Shown: positions 45,700-58,042 of the stretch, one piece after another
How positions within the stretch are numbered: position 1 is the stretch's first letter
Layout: every line of letters starts with the position of its first letter
Assembly (NCBI RefSeq): GCF_963678975.1
Contig: NC_089274.1
Coordinates: 26,015,053 to 26,079,052, forward strand
Length of the DNA stretch: 64,000 bases
Origin: Dysidea avara
Lineage: Eukaryota; Porifera; Demospongiae; Dictyoceratida; Dysideidae
Direction: 5' to 3'
Notes under the pieces: model-generated
Told to the model about the DNA's origin: nothing
The model's input: only the letters and a program-made list of their open reading frames with translations
The model's database searches: none
Program-made: the position numbers and the translations under genes

Positions 45700-48600
45700 C
45701 TATATAACAGAATAAGCAAACAAAGTATACATTTATTGCTGCAAACACACAGTAACACAAGTAGCATGCATGTACATGCACATGATATGTACAATAAAAT
45801 TAATATATACTAATTGTGGTGCATGCCACTATATTGAATTAAAATTAATTTTGATGTTGGTTGATTTTTTACTGAGGTAAACGTCATCTACACTTTGCAC
45901 CCCATGAAAATTTGTAGAAACTACTACTGTATTGTACCAGTGCAGTAGTACGGATCCCCCCACCCCCCCCCAAAAGTGACATGAAAATGCTGCCTTCAAA
46001 ATCATTCTTTATGGAATAATATTAGTCCATCTAACATCAAATACAGCATTAAAAAAAAACAAGAAAACACTTGCAGTCAGCTGGACATAGAATTTTTCTA
46101 AAAAATCACCGAAACTCAAATGTTTGTCTGCCTGCACAGTTGCAAGGTTGGAAGCCAAATGAAGCAGTGCACAGCCACCATTTTACTCTACAATAACCAA
46201 CTCACCAGTGGCATGTGCCTTTAAGAGTTCCAACGAGTGTGTACCTTCTGTGCCTTGTCTTTTCTATTATCTTCGATCAGGCTGGTTTTCATCCTTCTTC
46301 ATGCAATTAAACCATATTGAGGCATTAATTTTCCCTATCAACATTTTCCTTGAGCAGCATATTAAGACGCTGCAACCTTATTTAAGCGCTATGCTTGGTA
46401 GATACCTGTAACTTTACAATAGGTTCAAGACCACACCTCTTTTAGCTTGTGTGGCTTTTTAAAGTTTGAGTTTTACATGGCTGCTACTAATCCACGGAAC
46501 GGAACAAACCACTAAAACATGGAACAGAAAGATTTTTCAGTACCACTTAATTTTCAATATTATATGACATGTAACTTGTTTATTCTTTGCAAGTGCTACA
46601 CAGTATTGCTGAAAGGCATGGACTGTGGCTTCAAGGCAGTGAAATACAGTTGCATATGCCCAGAGTTATGTGGAAATTCTGAGAACACAAGAAGCGTCCA
46701 CGCTACTTTTGAAAATCAAGGGGTAGTCACTACCAATAGCCCTGTAGAACCATCTGCAACTGGGATCAAGGTTTTTGATCGATGAAAATGTATCTTGATT
46801 GCTTGATTTCGCCTGAAAAAGTGCCTCGATTGCTTGACAATGTAACAAATATTTTCGTAAATTCTTGTTTTGTTTTCAAGCTAGCTTGATCGCCACTTTC
46901 AAGGACTACTTGATAGCCTGTGAATACAGGGAGTCAGAAACATGTAACTAAAACATGAAGAATGCTGAAAAAAGTATATAATAACATGGAATAATGATGA
47001 AGTTTGCCTACCACTTTCAGAGTGAACAGGACTGTAAACTGGTACCATAGAATCTATGCCGGTACTGATACTAATCAAAGTGGCCCAACCATAGGTTATA
47101 GGAGGTCCTTACAGCCTAGTCTCGCACGCTGACAATTGTACTTCTCCTTAAACAAGGAGACAAGGACAGATGCAGGTGCATGCACGCGCACACTCTAGGA
47201 GTCCATGTTTGAATAACATGGCATGTGAGGCGGATTAAAAAGTCTATTATTGTTTTCAGTCATAGCTTACTTATAAACCAGTAATATTGTCGTGCTCTTC
47301 TCACAGGAAGAGTCACAAGGGAAGTCTGTTCATGAATGGAAACAAAGATTGTATCGTTTTGCAGTATGAGAAAAAAAATTGGCAGGGGTGAGAAGCCCCC
47401 TAAAGACTCACAATGGGACGGGTTTGTCCCAGTCACAAAGACCAGAGTAAAGAATGCATTTGACAGTACCATCAGCTTGTAAGCAGCATTTTGTATGGGG
47501 CCCTATAAATCATGCATATAAATCTGTGTGTGTATGTAGCTATCTCTCTGTGTAGTCACAAAGCCAGCCTACATACCCTTCTTCTTTTACCAGTCAATCT
47601 ATTGGTCACGTTGGACCTTTCATATGTATACTGCTACAATATTTTGTCAGTAATCATATACCTCCCCTCCCATTCCAGCCACTGTTGTCCATTATAGCTG
47701 GCTACTACATACTACACTTGTTCTTCAATACCTCCTCCTTGTTAGTGATGCTACAGAAAGGCTGTGCATGTGAGTGAACCAACAGAATTACTAAGAACAC
47801 ATTGTAGTGTGTTGTCTACATTAGTGGTATCCCCCAAAGTGGTGGCGGGAAAGGTAATTCACCAAGTCGGAGTTTCCATCCTATGTTACAGGATACCCAA
47901 GAGTCTTTAGTTACCCCTACTGTTCCCATTGCAATCGTGACTGCCACAAGTGTCACCATGCTGTTACTGTCTGCTTTTACCTATAGCTAGGCCTGAGCCT
48001 ATTATGCTCAAAATTTTACCTATTATTCTTTCCAGAATTTCCCCAAAAATTCTCCTATTATTCTTTTTGTTATTCTTGTATCCAGCCTATTATTCCATAA
48101 TTATTCTCATTCAATATATATCTGTGGCTAGTCGCTTAGTTTTCAAGATGCTGCTATAAGTGGTTTTGTCCAAATTATTAATAGCCATATATGAAGCATT
48201 CCACCTTACACATTATTTTTCTATCCATAATAGTTACAGCAGACTTAGAATAGCTATCTACAGTAATAATTGAAGTGTATTTAATTATTAGTGTATTATA
48301 ATAATATGCTGTATCTACTTTATAGCTACTAAGTTAGGTAGATAATAATGCTCAAAGACTTGAAGAAGATACACTGGTATAAGATGTACAAGTTTCAGAA
48401 TTGCAGATAATCATGCAATTAAATCGCTGATGCTGGCTGCAGATTATTAACATGAAATGATCTGACTTCTCTATTAGAGTATTTGAGCGTTCTATTAGAG
48501 TATATCGATCTTTTAGAGGCTTTTCAGCTCCTTTCAGCCAGCACTCCTGTCAGCTTTATATCATTTGTAGTAGCTTAACTCTTTCTTCTAGGTAATCAAG

Positions 48601-51057
48601 AAGAGACACGCCCCCTAATTCCACCGATTATTCCCATGGTCGTCCGATTATTCTAAAATTATGCCTATAACCATCCTATTATTCCGGAATTATTCTCATG
48701 AAATTGGTGACCTATTATTCTCAAGATTATGCCGGCATAATAGGCGCAGGCCTACCTATAGCTCTGCAGCAGTGAAATTGGTTAGTCAGTGTGCCAGATT
48801 CCTGATGACTAACCCAGTTGTTATCAGTTTATCTGTGACCTTATAGGATGTTGCATTGCTATAATTACAAAAGAATTAGCCTATAAAATTCATACAACTA
48901 AAGTATCGTCATACATGCAAAAATTAACAGAGCAAGTATGTAAGTGTACGTGTCGTATAGCTACAGACAACATTTTGGAGTTCTCAATAATTCTACCTCA
49001 AACTCATGTCTTCACACATCTAAATTCTGTGGCAACCACAAAAGATTTAGGGCATAAAACTGTTAATTTTGTGTGCCCAATTAACTAACTATATATTGAT
49101 TCATAAAAGATTTCCGACCCATGTAAGTGCAATCTGTATTGATAAAATGCACTGTAACAAAGTGTTCCCAGACATTACCCCATATATTGAGCAACTCATA
49201 ACCATAGTAACTCAAAGGCACCGTACCCAATCTTTTAATCTAGCTCATGTGCTGCACCCCAAGTGTTACTATGCTGCTTTCTGCCCTAGTTCACAGGGAA
49301 CTTGGTCTGTGCAGGAGTAATGGAAAATAGCAACATTTCAAGCACAATTATGACATCTTAGAAACACTAAATCTTTCTACAGTGACAAATTGAGACTACT
49401 TGTAGAGAGTGTAGCTAAGTTCTATGCCATGAAGGCACAATATAAAATTCTAAAGCACAACTTTGTTCTTAAATCTGTAGGGCTTTGTTGAGGTATAGTA
49501 TAGTGGCTAGGACTTGGTTGTTAGAAAAAGTGGTCTAATTGCTGACCAAAAAGCAGTACTACAAGACACTACACCAGTTATTCAGTTAGTCAACAGCCTG
49601 GGCATGTTGTCAATTGCTGCATTGTTGGATCGAATATTATTTAGAGATTAGCCCTGTCAGGGGGCTATGGGCCAACTGTAGTGTACTGACTACCGGTAAT
49701 GAACACACTCCTCAACATTGAAATGTCGTTAATAGAATATCACCCTCCTGGAACCCAGTAATGTCTAAACACATACAGCTGCAGCACTCAGGCTATGGAA
49801 CAAAGACTCCTAGGTAGTATATACAATGTCAGACTCTCATGAATAATAGCAATGTAATTGTAGTAGTAATACCCTTCTGCATATTACACAAAACCAACTT
49901 ACAGTATGAATAGCAGTCACACTTTACTTGTCAAATATTCATGATGCAGGTTTCCATTATGCCCGTGCCAGTTTAGATTTACAAAATTATTTTATATTGA
50001 CCTGCAAATATCAAGTTTAGAGTAGCATTATTGAAATATCAGAAATTAATTATCGCATAGCTCCACCATTACGTGAGTAATGTTCATCATAAGTAACAGC
50101 TGCAAGGTACAATCTGTGAAGTGCAAATGGGTTTCAGCTTTGCTTATTTATGTTGGTAGTCTGCTTGCAGATCCCATGAGGATAGCAAGAAATAAAAATC
50201 AGACCAAGGCCAACCGAGCTCTTCCCCCAGTAGGTTTGAGTGAGTCCTGTCAAGAGGTGATAAACCAGTTGTTAAACCACCAGCAGGGAAGCCCTTCTAA
50301 ACAATAAAGAATAACCCCCTCCTGGCAACAACAACATACTGGCTGCACAGTGCCTGTAGCTCTCCAGCTGCATAAGTCCCCAAGGCAAAATCTGGGGAAA
50401 GCCCTTCAAATAAGTATTAGCACTGCCTACCCACACTAGTTGTCTCCTGGAGACAGCAGAAACGAGCCATATATGGTCCACCAAGAGGTAAGTATGAACG
50501 GGGCTCTATCAAGGGATTATAGACTGGCTGTACAAGTTTAACCGAGCTTCCTAAATAGGGGAATGATAAAGTAACACTCTCTTGGTACAAGTTTTATCAT
50601 AGATAATATAGGATGTACCTATAGTTCAAATGGAGTCCTGTCGAGTGGTTATAAACCTGGCTGTATGTACTGAACCACCAGCAAAAACAGCACTACCAGA
50701 GTGTAATAAAATACAAACCCTTCATATGTTTTCTGTATCAGCTGCACAGCAGCTATAGCATTTTAGCTGAAAGACTCTTTTTCTTGAGTCCTTGTCAACC
50801 TCACATTGCAACAGCTTTGTGTGCCAGCTACATGGCAACTGAATCTTTCGGGCTGCTGGGACTAAATCCAAGCCCCTTTTAACTTTACACCCTTCATGTT
50901 GTAATGGCTTTGTGTACTGGCTGCACGGCAGCTCTCAAGCTACTAGGCACTGGCTAAATCTGAGCCCTGGTCAACTTTACACCCTTCACATTGTGATGGC
51001 TTTGTGCACTGGCTGCACGACAGCTGCAGCTTTTGGGCTGCTAGACACTTTCCAAAA
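45700..51057. other. Largely gene-free DNA upstream of the caspase-MBL exon
   Basis: The missing 5' exon(s) of the caspase-MBL gene should lie here. Short open frames at 46,519-46,785 and 47,260-47,472 have no recognised domain. It contains a MULE-like element (47,989), poly-C/A tracts near 45,957-45,972, and a tandem repeat at 50.7 kb. Confidence 0.45.
47989..48753. mobile_element. MULE-like element with 10-bp TSD
   Basis: The ends are AGGCCTGAGCCTATTATGC and, reversed, AGGCCTGCGCCTATTATGC. It is flanked by ACCTATAGCT on both sides (47979-47988 and 48754-48763). The inside is built from 'CCTATTATTC' and 'TAATTATTCTCA' words and contains two copies of the TCTATTAGAGTAT motif near 48,470-48,512. 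It is related to the element at 61199. Confidence 0.85.
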
Positions 51058-51065
51058 CTAAATCC
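50710..51065. repeat. Degenerate tandem repeat, unit about 100 bp
   Basis: About four units share words such as CTTTGTG.ACTGGCTGCA, CGGCAGCT and TTTACACCCTTCA. The last unit runs into the final exon of the small minus-strand gene (stop at 51058). Confidence 0.7.
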
Positions 51066-54000
51066 GAGCCGAAATATGCCGAGCAAGGAGCTCCAGCACT
51101 TCCTTATGTGACAATAGAGCGGTAACACCTGACATCACAGTAGTTACATAATCACTTCCGCAGGGCAGAAAATGTACACATACCATTGGAGCTTGAGTTT
51201 ACTTCACCTCGAGTTTGTTGAAACCGTCTTTCTAAAAGTGACCACGTTATCAAGAGGAAGGAAGAGAGTAGTGCAAGAGATATTTAAGTAGCGCAGGTTA
51301 ATCTGATCCTTGCTGGGCAAGTTACTGCTGATAATTGGCAAAAATGCATGGGCACAAGGATTTTGACACCATGCCAGCTGCACAAGACAAGATTGTTTAC
51401 TTGTATTTTATATTGTAAAGAGCATGGCATGTGTTTTATATTAATAGTCCAGCGCCTAAGCCAAATATTCATTCACTTTTTGATAAAAGCACCAATTTTT
51501 TTTACAGAGTATATGGAGCATGCACTAAGTGTTTTAAGAAGGGGAGGCACGTAAAAAGTCCTCAGGAACACCCCTTTTTGCACCCTGACAAGAAAACTAT
51601 TTGTTACTATTTAAAATCAATCATGTTTCTATCAAGTTAACTGCTGGGCCTAATATCATAGTAGTACAAAGCATACAGCTGGAACATAATAGCCTATTAG
51701 TAATCTATAAAAAACAAATAGTTTTCTCACCTAGGCAGTAAACAAAATCGCTAAAATTTCCATTTGCAGGGATTCTGTTAAAGTTTTGGACCTTTAATGC
51801 TGACGATTGTGTAGTACTATATACAAGGATCATCCTGATGTGTATCGTTTCTTTATTAAAGGGGTATAACAAAAGTTATGTAATGCTAAAGTCACAGGTG
51901 GATATCTCAACAGAAAACCATGAACAACAACAGTTCAATTATCAAGCACAGAGCTTGGACAAAAGGTCCCTTGTCCTTATACTGGGCACCATATGAAAGG
52001 TAATTAAATTTCTAGTTTAATGAAGGCAGTTGCAAGTTGTTTCAACATCTTGTTCTCAAGTTACAGCGCTTTCAATTCAGTGTAATATCATCAGCAAGAA
52101 AAGCACAAGGATGTGTCATAAGGTACTTTTTAGTGCTCAAAATATCACTTCATTGGAACCCAGCTCCTTTATGCTTATTTTGAGCATCAGCAGAGCACTA
52201 AGAAATACCTTAATACTCATCTGTGTGCTTTTCTTGCTTATGCTATATTACACTGAATTGAAAGCACTGTAACTTTGAGAACAAACAACTTGCACCTGCC
52301 TTCAATAAACTAGAAATTTAATTACCTTTCATATGGCGCCCAGTATAAGGACAAGGGTCCTTTTGTTCAAGCTCTGTGCTTGATAATTGAACTGCTGTAG
52401 TTCATGGTATTCTGTTGAGATATCCACCTGTGACCTATTAAAACTTTAGCATTAAATAACTTTTGTTATACCCCTTTAATAAAGAATACACATCAGGATG
52501 ATCCTTGTATATAGTACTACACAATCGTCAGCATTGAAGGTCCAAAACTTTAACAGAATCCCTGCAAATGGAAATTTTAGTGATTTTGTTTACTGCCTAG
52601 GTGAGAAAACTATTTGTTTTTTTATAGATTACTAATAGGCTATTATGTTCCAGCTGTATGCTTTGTACTACTATGATACTAGGCCCAGCAGTTAACTTGA
52701 TAGAAACATGATTGATTTTTAATAGTAACAAATAGTTTTCTTGTCAGTGTGCAAAAAGGGGTGTTCCTGAGGACTTTTTACGTGCCTCCCCTTCTTAAAA
52801 CACTTAGTGCATGCTCCATATACTCTGTAAAAAAATTGGTGCTTTTATCAAAAAGTGAACTTACTTGTAATCTTGTTATTAACGTGTAAAGTGGCCTCTC
52901 GCTCTCCTGCAGTCACTTCACGGACATTCACTAATCTTCTCCTTCACGCAATCTGTAATTAAGCAAGGGTGTAGTACTGGGTGTTATTATAGAATTACAC
53001 GTATGGTCAAGTCATGAGCACAAACGGGGCACAACGATTATACGTTTGTGCCTTCGTTCACAGGCGAATCGATCCCCAGTTAGTTTATGTCTCTAGGCCT
53101 CGTAGTTTTCTCAAACATTAATTATTTATTTATGACGTAATTTTAACCACGTTTCGTATTATTCTTAGTGCTTGGTTGTATAATCATATATTCCAATACA
53201 GCAACTTAATGATGTCACACATCGCTGATTGAATATTCTTGTTACTTATAACCCCATATAATAGATAGCTAATAAGTCATTCTCATAAAAATGTTTAAGG
53301 TATGTGCTTAATGTATGTATTTAAAGTATACAACCTGTACATGCATATGTGAACACATTGCAAACCTATGCATGACTGTAGCTAATAGCTAGCTATAAAA
53401 TGATACAACAACAACAATAAACTCCCTTTGAGAAATACCACCAATAAGCTAACAGTGAAGTGCTAATGCACCTATCAATGTCACGCCCCACCTATCCCAG
53501 TGGGTGGGGGTTTCGTCACCCTAACTTGTCCCGGCATTTGCAATGCAGATAACTATACTGTTAGCATGTGTTAGTGATTCCCGAGATAAATAGTACGAAT
53601 TGGTAGGAGATTTGTAACTCAAAGTTGTCCCTAGGGGTAGGGAATTTGTCGTCTGGCTTTTGCAAATCTCCAATAAATCCCCACCTCTGCCCAACAGGGG
53701 CATGACATTGATAGGTGCATAATCATCCAGTACTTGTAACAAAGCAAGAAATAATTAAGCATAAAACATAGCTAATATTAATTAAATATTCAACTTTAAC
53801 GATATGGATATCAATTCTCTGTAACAAAAAAGTAGTTCTTTTCCTTCCCGTTTTTCTCATCAGTTTTCTTTCTCTCCCTGGAGAAATACCAAAAACAAGC
53901 TTCTTGCATGGCCAGACCACTTTTTCTCCCACGGCGCTTAGTGTTTGCTCGAAAAAGGATCAGGTCCACATAGGCATAGGAAGCGGGGGGGGGGGGGGCT

Positions 54001-57000
54001 GTGGGGGATATAGTCCCCCCCCCCCCCCAATAATTTCGCTAACCATTTCAAGTTATCTCTTAAGTACTCAACAATCTACCTATCACCAACAATTCAGATT
54101 ACCATATAATCACCTTTTTAACCAATCAGCAATCCATAAAGTAGTTATGAAACTATCTACCTGCAAACTCAACTCCTTAGCAACACTTTAGAGTGATGAT
54201 CGTGATAACCACTCTAAAATTAATTTTTGTGTTCAGAAGTGTTGTTTGTATTGGACATAAAGGTAATGTACACAAGTAAGTATACAATACTAGCATGATT
54301 TTTACTGCTAAAAATACACTGAATTTCAATTTCAGAGCATCAGTTTTTAATTTTTCTGTGGGGGCATGCCCCCAGACTCCCTAGTTTAGCAGGCTTCCTC
54401 ACATGCTTTGCATATTCAACCATCATTTTATCTTTACCATTGCCTAGCCCCCCCCAACCACACGGTACTAGCTATGTCTGAGGTTTTGTTACCATATAGT
54501 AAAAAACTTTGGCAAGTAACTAACATTATAATTGCCAAAGTTTTTCCCACTAATTATTTTTAGCAGTCACATGAGCAGATCATAGCTATGTTGAAAGGAT
54601 AGGTATCGAAGTATCGTGACAGGTATCGTGGGTATTTCTCCAAGCGTTCCCTTCGATTATTGCGAGGGTCATTGTCCCTCAAGAGTTCACGAAAATGCAA
54701 ACATCACTCTTGACTAGCTAGATATGGGTATACTCAAAGGCCTGCGGCCTAACCTATAGCAGACTGGTATGGTAACCGCCCATTCAGTAATAATAAAAAT
54801 AATGACATTTAGAACCAGCGAATGATGCTTAGGCCACTCCAAGAAAATTCATTGTTTCCCATTTCCCACCTGCATGCAGATTTGCATGGTCATTCATGTC
54901 AACCAAACATTTTATTCATTATTAAATTTATCCTGTGATCGATTGCATAGCAGTAACCAGTTTAGCATTCAGAAAGCCCATTTAGCTAGCTTTTCACTGT
55001 TCAGGTTCTTAGCTTTCTAGCTACTGTGTTTTTACCTGTTAGTTATGAATTTCAAAACTTAGTGGAAATATCTATAATGAATCCTGATAATGAATAATGG
55101 ATAATGAACCACCCACCCGCATGTATTTTTGAAGTCAATGAAATGAGAAACAAGGAATTTTCTTGGAGTGGCCTTACACTTGTATGGTAGCTACCACTCA
55201 AATGTAAAGACTCGCTAATTAAGGGGTGTGGCAGCCGTTTCCATCGTGAGTTGTCATCCTAGAGGAACAAAGACTTGCGATCGAAATGGCTGTCATGCCC
55301 CTTAATGTTAATCACTCGCACCATAGATAACATATACCTTACTATGCTCACACTCGCATGTACCGATGTTGTATTCGAGCGGTACAGTATGCAGTAGCTA
55401 AAAAATTTCAGGTGAAGCCCCATTTGCCAAAGTTTTTTTTGTCAATTTTGCAATAGTGGGTTTTTGCCAAACTTTTTTACTGCCAATTTTTTTACTAAAT
55501 GGTATTGTTACACAAGTGTTTGCATCAGCAAGTCGTTCTCAGCACCATTCTCAATGTTTCTATATGATCGAATAGTGCACACAAAAAAAAATTTGGCAGT
55601 TGCTATTGTTCCGGCAGTCACGTGAATAAAAAAGGTCCTCAAATGAAAATATAAAAACACAAAATATAAAAACACAAAATCCTTGAGTGGGAATTAAACA
55701 CAGGACCTCCAGTGTTTGAGCCTAGAGTCTTAGCCATTGTGCTATGTGGCTCCCAGCTACATAACTCCTTAGTTTCTACCTTATATGTCTCCAAGTGGAG
55801 TGACTTCTATATATATATATAGGCAGTGGTTACTGAACCGAAAGTCGGTTCAATAAATCGGACTCACTATTGAACCGACAGTAAAACTTAGACAAAAAAG
55901 GGTCACTAAATGACAGACAAAAAAAAAACAAAAAAAAACTTAACCTGGGTTCAAACCCTGGACTACTGGAACTGTAGGCAGTGGGCTTACCACTGTGCTA
56001 CCACTGCTAACTACCCACTACCCCTACTTTTCTACCTTATAAATGCTGTAGTCTCACTATGTATAGTAAGAACATAATCTAAAGCTGAAGAAAGAAACCA
56101 AAGCTGAACCTAACGTTAATGCTACTTTTTGCATCCCCTAAAGTCGAATGCTCGGGGCAACTACTAGACGCAAAAAAAACCTTTCGGTTCAGTAACTACT
56201 TCCACATCAGTCTCGTGGCGCCCGACCCTAAAAAGAGAGTCTGGTGAAACTGTGTAACAAAAAGTTTGAACTCTGGAATGTTTATTGGATGACGTTTTAC
56301 GTGTTACGTAAGTGCACTGTTTGCGTCACAACATCCATCCAACCAGATCCACTTACAGCATCACCAAACTAATAGCGCTACTTTATTTATTCAACATTAA
56401 AACAAACCCAACAGAATTGTATGGCTGTTTTCTCAATGAGTTTAAGCGGTAGAGTCACCGGATGTAATTAACCGTAAGCCCCGAATCTTTTGAAATGTAC
56501 GTACGCATTACATAATCAATTTGAAATGGAGCGATCTGATTGGAGCTTCCAACATTCCGGCAGCGCCAAACTTTTTGTACACAGTTTCACCAGACCCTCT
56601 TTTTAGGGTCGGGCGCCGCGAGACTACTTCCACATATATATGTTGAAGGTGAAGAAGAAACCAAACCTGAACCCTAACGCTAATACTACTTTTCGCACCC
56701 CCTAAAGTTGAAGCTCGGGACAACCTACTAGATGCGTAGTCTCGTCCTCGCAGACCCTTCTCTCCGGGGTGGCACTTATCGATTAGAGATTATAAGCGCC
56801 CCCTTCGAGAGGGCGCTTATAATCTCTAATCGATAAGCGCCACCCCGGAGAGAAGGGTCTGCGAGGACGAGACTACTAGATGCGTGCCCTAAAGTTGATC
56901 ACTCGGGGCATAGCATACAACTAGTGTGCCTGATAGTGAGAAATCTATAGTGGACTGCCGGAACAATAGCCCTGACAAAATAGCTAGCAATTTCGAAAAA

Positions 57001-57129
57001 ATTATGTACTAACTAACCAAGCTCGGACTCCAACTGTAAGGCCTGTTTAAGTTCAGCGACTTTTGTGTAAAACATATCAGCTTGTTTTCGGGATGACTGA
57101 TCGTTGATCCTCAGACTTGAGAGCGCCAT
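51058..57129 (-). CDS. Predicted 90-residue alpha-helical protein (4 exons)
   Basis: Exons on the minus strand: 57129-57018, 52906-52865, 51231-51184 and 51128-51058. Every intron is phase 1 with GT-AG borders (GTTAGT, GTAAGT and GTATGT donors; CTGCAG, TTTTAG and GTCAG acceptors), and the total is exactly 91 codons including the stop. The protein begins MALSSLRIND, has a charged helical segment (YTKVAELKQALQLESEL), then HVNNKITKRRFQQTRGEV, and ends LSHKEVLELLARHISARI. No signal peptide or membrane segment. I do not recognise the family. The start has a good context; the first donor is weak. The first intron holds most of the MITEs of this region and the second holds a 1.39 kb palindrome. It could also be a fortuitous chain, but matching phases at three junctions argue against that. 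Confidence 0.5.
51472..52859. repeat. 1.39 kb palindrome (arms about 690 bp)
   Basis: Left and right halves are inverted copies with small differences, centred near 52,165; both ends read TTCACTTTTTGATAAAAGC in opposite directions. No terminal duplication or transposase was recognised. It fills intron 2 of the predicted small gene, its right end lying a few bases from the exon's donor. Confidence 0.93.
53467..53719. mobile_element. Harbinger-like MITE with 3-bp TAA duplication
   Basis: Inverted ends are TGCACCTATCAATGTCA and the complement, flanked by TAA on both sides. It is 253 bp long, with 'GGTGGGG' and 'CCCCACC' words inside. A degraded relative lies at about 59,136-59,388. Confidence 0.75.
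53983..54029. repeat. Poly-G and poly-C tracts
   Basis: A G-run (about 53,983-53,998) and a C-run (about 54,015-54,029) face each other across 16 bp and can form a hairpin or G-quadruplex. Their length is probably unstable. Confidence 0.85.
54832..55173. mobile_element. Harbinger-like MITE with 3-bp TTA duplication
   Basis: Inverted ends are GGCCACTCCAAGAAAATTC and the complement, flanked by TTA on both sides. It is 342 bp long, with no transposase. Confidence 0.75.
55664..55760 (-). repeat. tRNA-derived repeat, degenerate
   Basis: On the minus strand, TAGCACAATGGCTAAGA resembles a tRNA A box and GTGTTTAATTCCC a weak B box. Probably a SINE remnant. Confidence 0.35.
55834..56202. mobile_element. 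MITE with ends AGTGGTTACTGAACCGAAAG
   Basis: The left end AGTGGTTACTGAACCGAAAG is matched by the complement near 56,180-56,202. No clean TSD. It contains the tRNA-like segment at 55.94 kb. A stretch of about 85 bp (56,085-56,170) is repeated directly at 56,648-56,736, on the other side of the element at 56208. Confidence 0.6.
55935..56012 (-). repeat. tRNA-like sequence (SINE head or tRNA pseudogene)
   Basis: On the minus strand, TAGCACAGTGGTAAG fits a pol III A box and GGTTTGAACCC fits a B box, about 33 bases apart. The acceptor stem does not pair well. It lies inside the MITE at 55,834-56,202. Confidence 0.45.
56208..56626. mobile_element. MULE-like MITE, TAGTCTCG family, 9-bp TSD (419 bp)
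   Basis: Inverted ends of about 60 bp, starting CAGTCTCGTGGCGCCCGACC and ending GCGCCGCGAGACTA. It is flanked by CTTCCACAT at 56199-56207 and 56627-56635. Confidence 0.9.
56737..56875. mobile_element. Near-perfect hairpin element, TAGTCTCG family, 9-bp TSD (139 bp)
   Basis: The arms of about 66 bp are complementary with a single visible mismatch; ends are TAGTCTCGTCCTCGCAGACC and its complement. It is flanked by CTAGATGCG at 56728-56736 and 56876-56884. The near-perfect arms suggest a recent insertion. Confidence 0.92.
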
Positions 57130-57252
57130 CGATAGACCACTTCCGGCGGGAGTGGTACATAGTCTAGTCTCGTGCCCAACCGGGCCCACGCTAATACAGG
57201 AACACATCATTGGACCATAGATATATTATCTATGGTATATCTATGATTGAAC

Positions 57253-57301
57253 CATAGATATTAGAGGCGCGTAAGCGCCTTACGCGCCTCTAATATCTAT
57301 G
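57253..57301. repeat. Short GC-rich hairpin
   Basis: CATAGATATTAGAGGCGCG and its complement face each other around GTAAGCGCCTTA. It adjoins an AT palindrome at 57,211-57,233. Confidence 0.7.
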
Positions 57302-57711
57302 AACATTTATATTATAATATAGTGAAAGTTTTCAGCTGTTAAAAATTATTATAGTCTATAGAGAGAGAGATAAACGTAATAATAATTGACAATTACATGA
57401 ACAAATAATTACAAGGGGTCAGGAGTCCAGTCTCAGGGTTACCAAGTTATTACTAAAAAGTATGGAGCCCTGGCAAGACCAAAAAAAAAAAAAACTACAT
57501 ACAAAACTAAACAATTATACATGGTTTCTCAACAGGTAAACAGATCAACTACATCCCAAGTAGTGGAAGCACGGGAATTAAAGATCCTATATGAACAGGA
57601 GATTGCAACACGAGCTGCTTACTGAAGAATACAACGACTGAATAGTATTCTTCGGTAGATGGCATACCATCGCTTGCTATGTAACAAATGGAGTCAGTAC
57701 TCAGTAGGCCT

Positions 57712-57853
57712 TAGTCTCGCATAGCCAGACTCTATTTCTCCGCACGGCGCTTATCGATTAGAAATTTATAAGCGCCTGCTCCGAAAGTGCTTATAATTTC
57801 CAATCGATAAGCGCCGTGCGGAGAAATATATAGGGTCTGGCTACGCGAGACTA
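57712..57853. mobile_element. Hairpin element, TAGTCTCG family, 9-bp TSD (142 bp)
   Basis: The ends are TAGTCTCGCATAGCCAGAC and GTCTGGCTACGCGAGACTA, flanked by AGTAGGCCT at 57703-57711 and 57854-57862. The inner part shares 'CTTATCGATTAGA' and 'TTATAAGCGCC' words with the element at 56737. Confidence 0.92.
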
Positions 57854-58042
57854 AGTAGGCCTAGGTTTATGATTTCTGGTCACAAGCCATATAGTTATTT
57901 CAAATAATCAGGGGCGGATCCAGGAGCTAGGGGAGGGGCACAAACAGGCTAAGTTGTAGGTGGCTGGGGAGAGCCAGAATCTCTTGTTAGTTGCTACATT
58001 TTTGGAGCAGCAAATAATCACCTCGCAGCTAGTTTAACTATA

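Noticed and set aside
46519..46785. 88-residue + frame starting at a genuine ATG
   Set aside because: No family match and no supporting features; length is within chance for AT-rich DNA of this size.
47260..47472. Coding exon on either strand
   Set aside because: Open frames exist both ways (one + frame reads PKDSQWDGFVPVTKTR), but I recognise no domain and the splice context is not decisive.
49069..49320. 83-residue + frame as a gene
   Set aside because: No recognisable domain, no start context, and no neighbouring exons.
55935..56012. Functional tRNA gene on the minus strand
   Set aside because: A and B boxes are present but the acceptor stem does not pair well, and the sequence lies inside a MITE.
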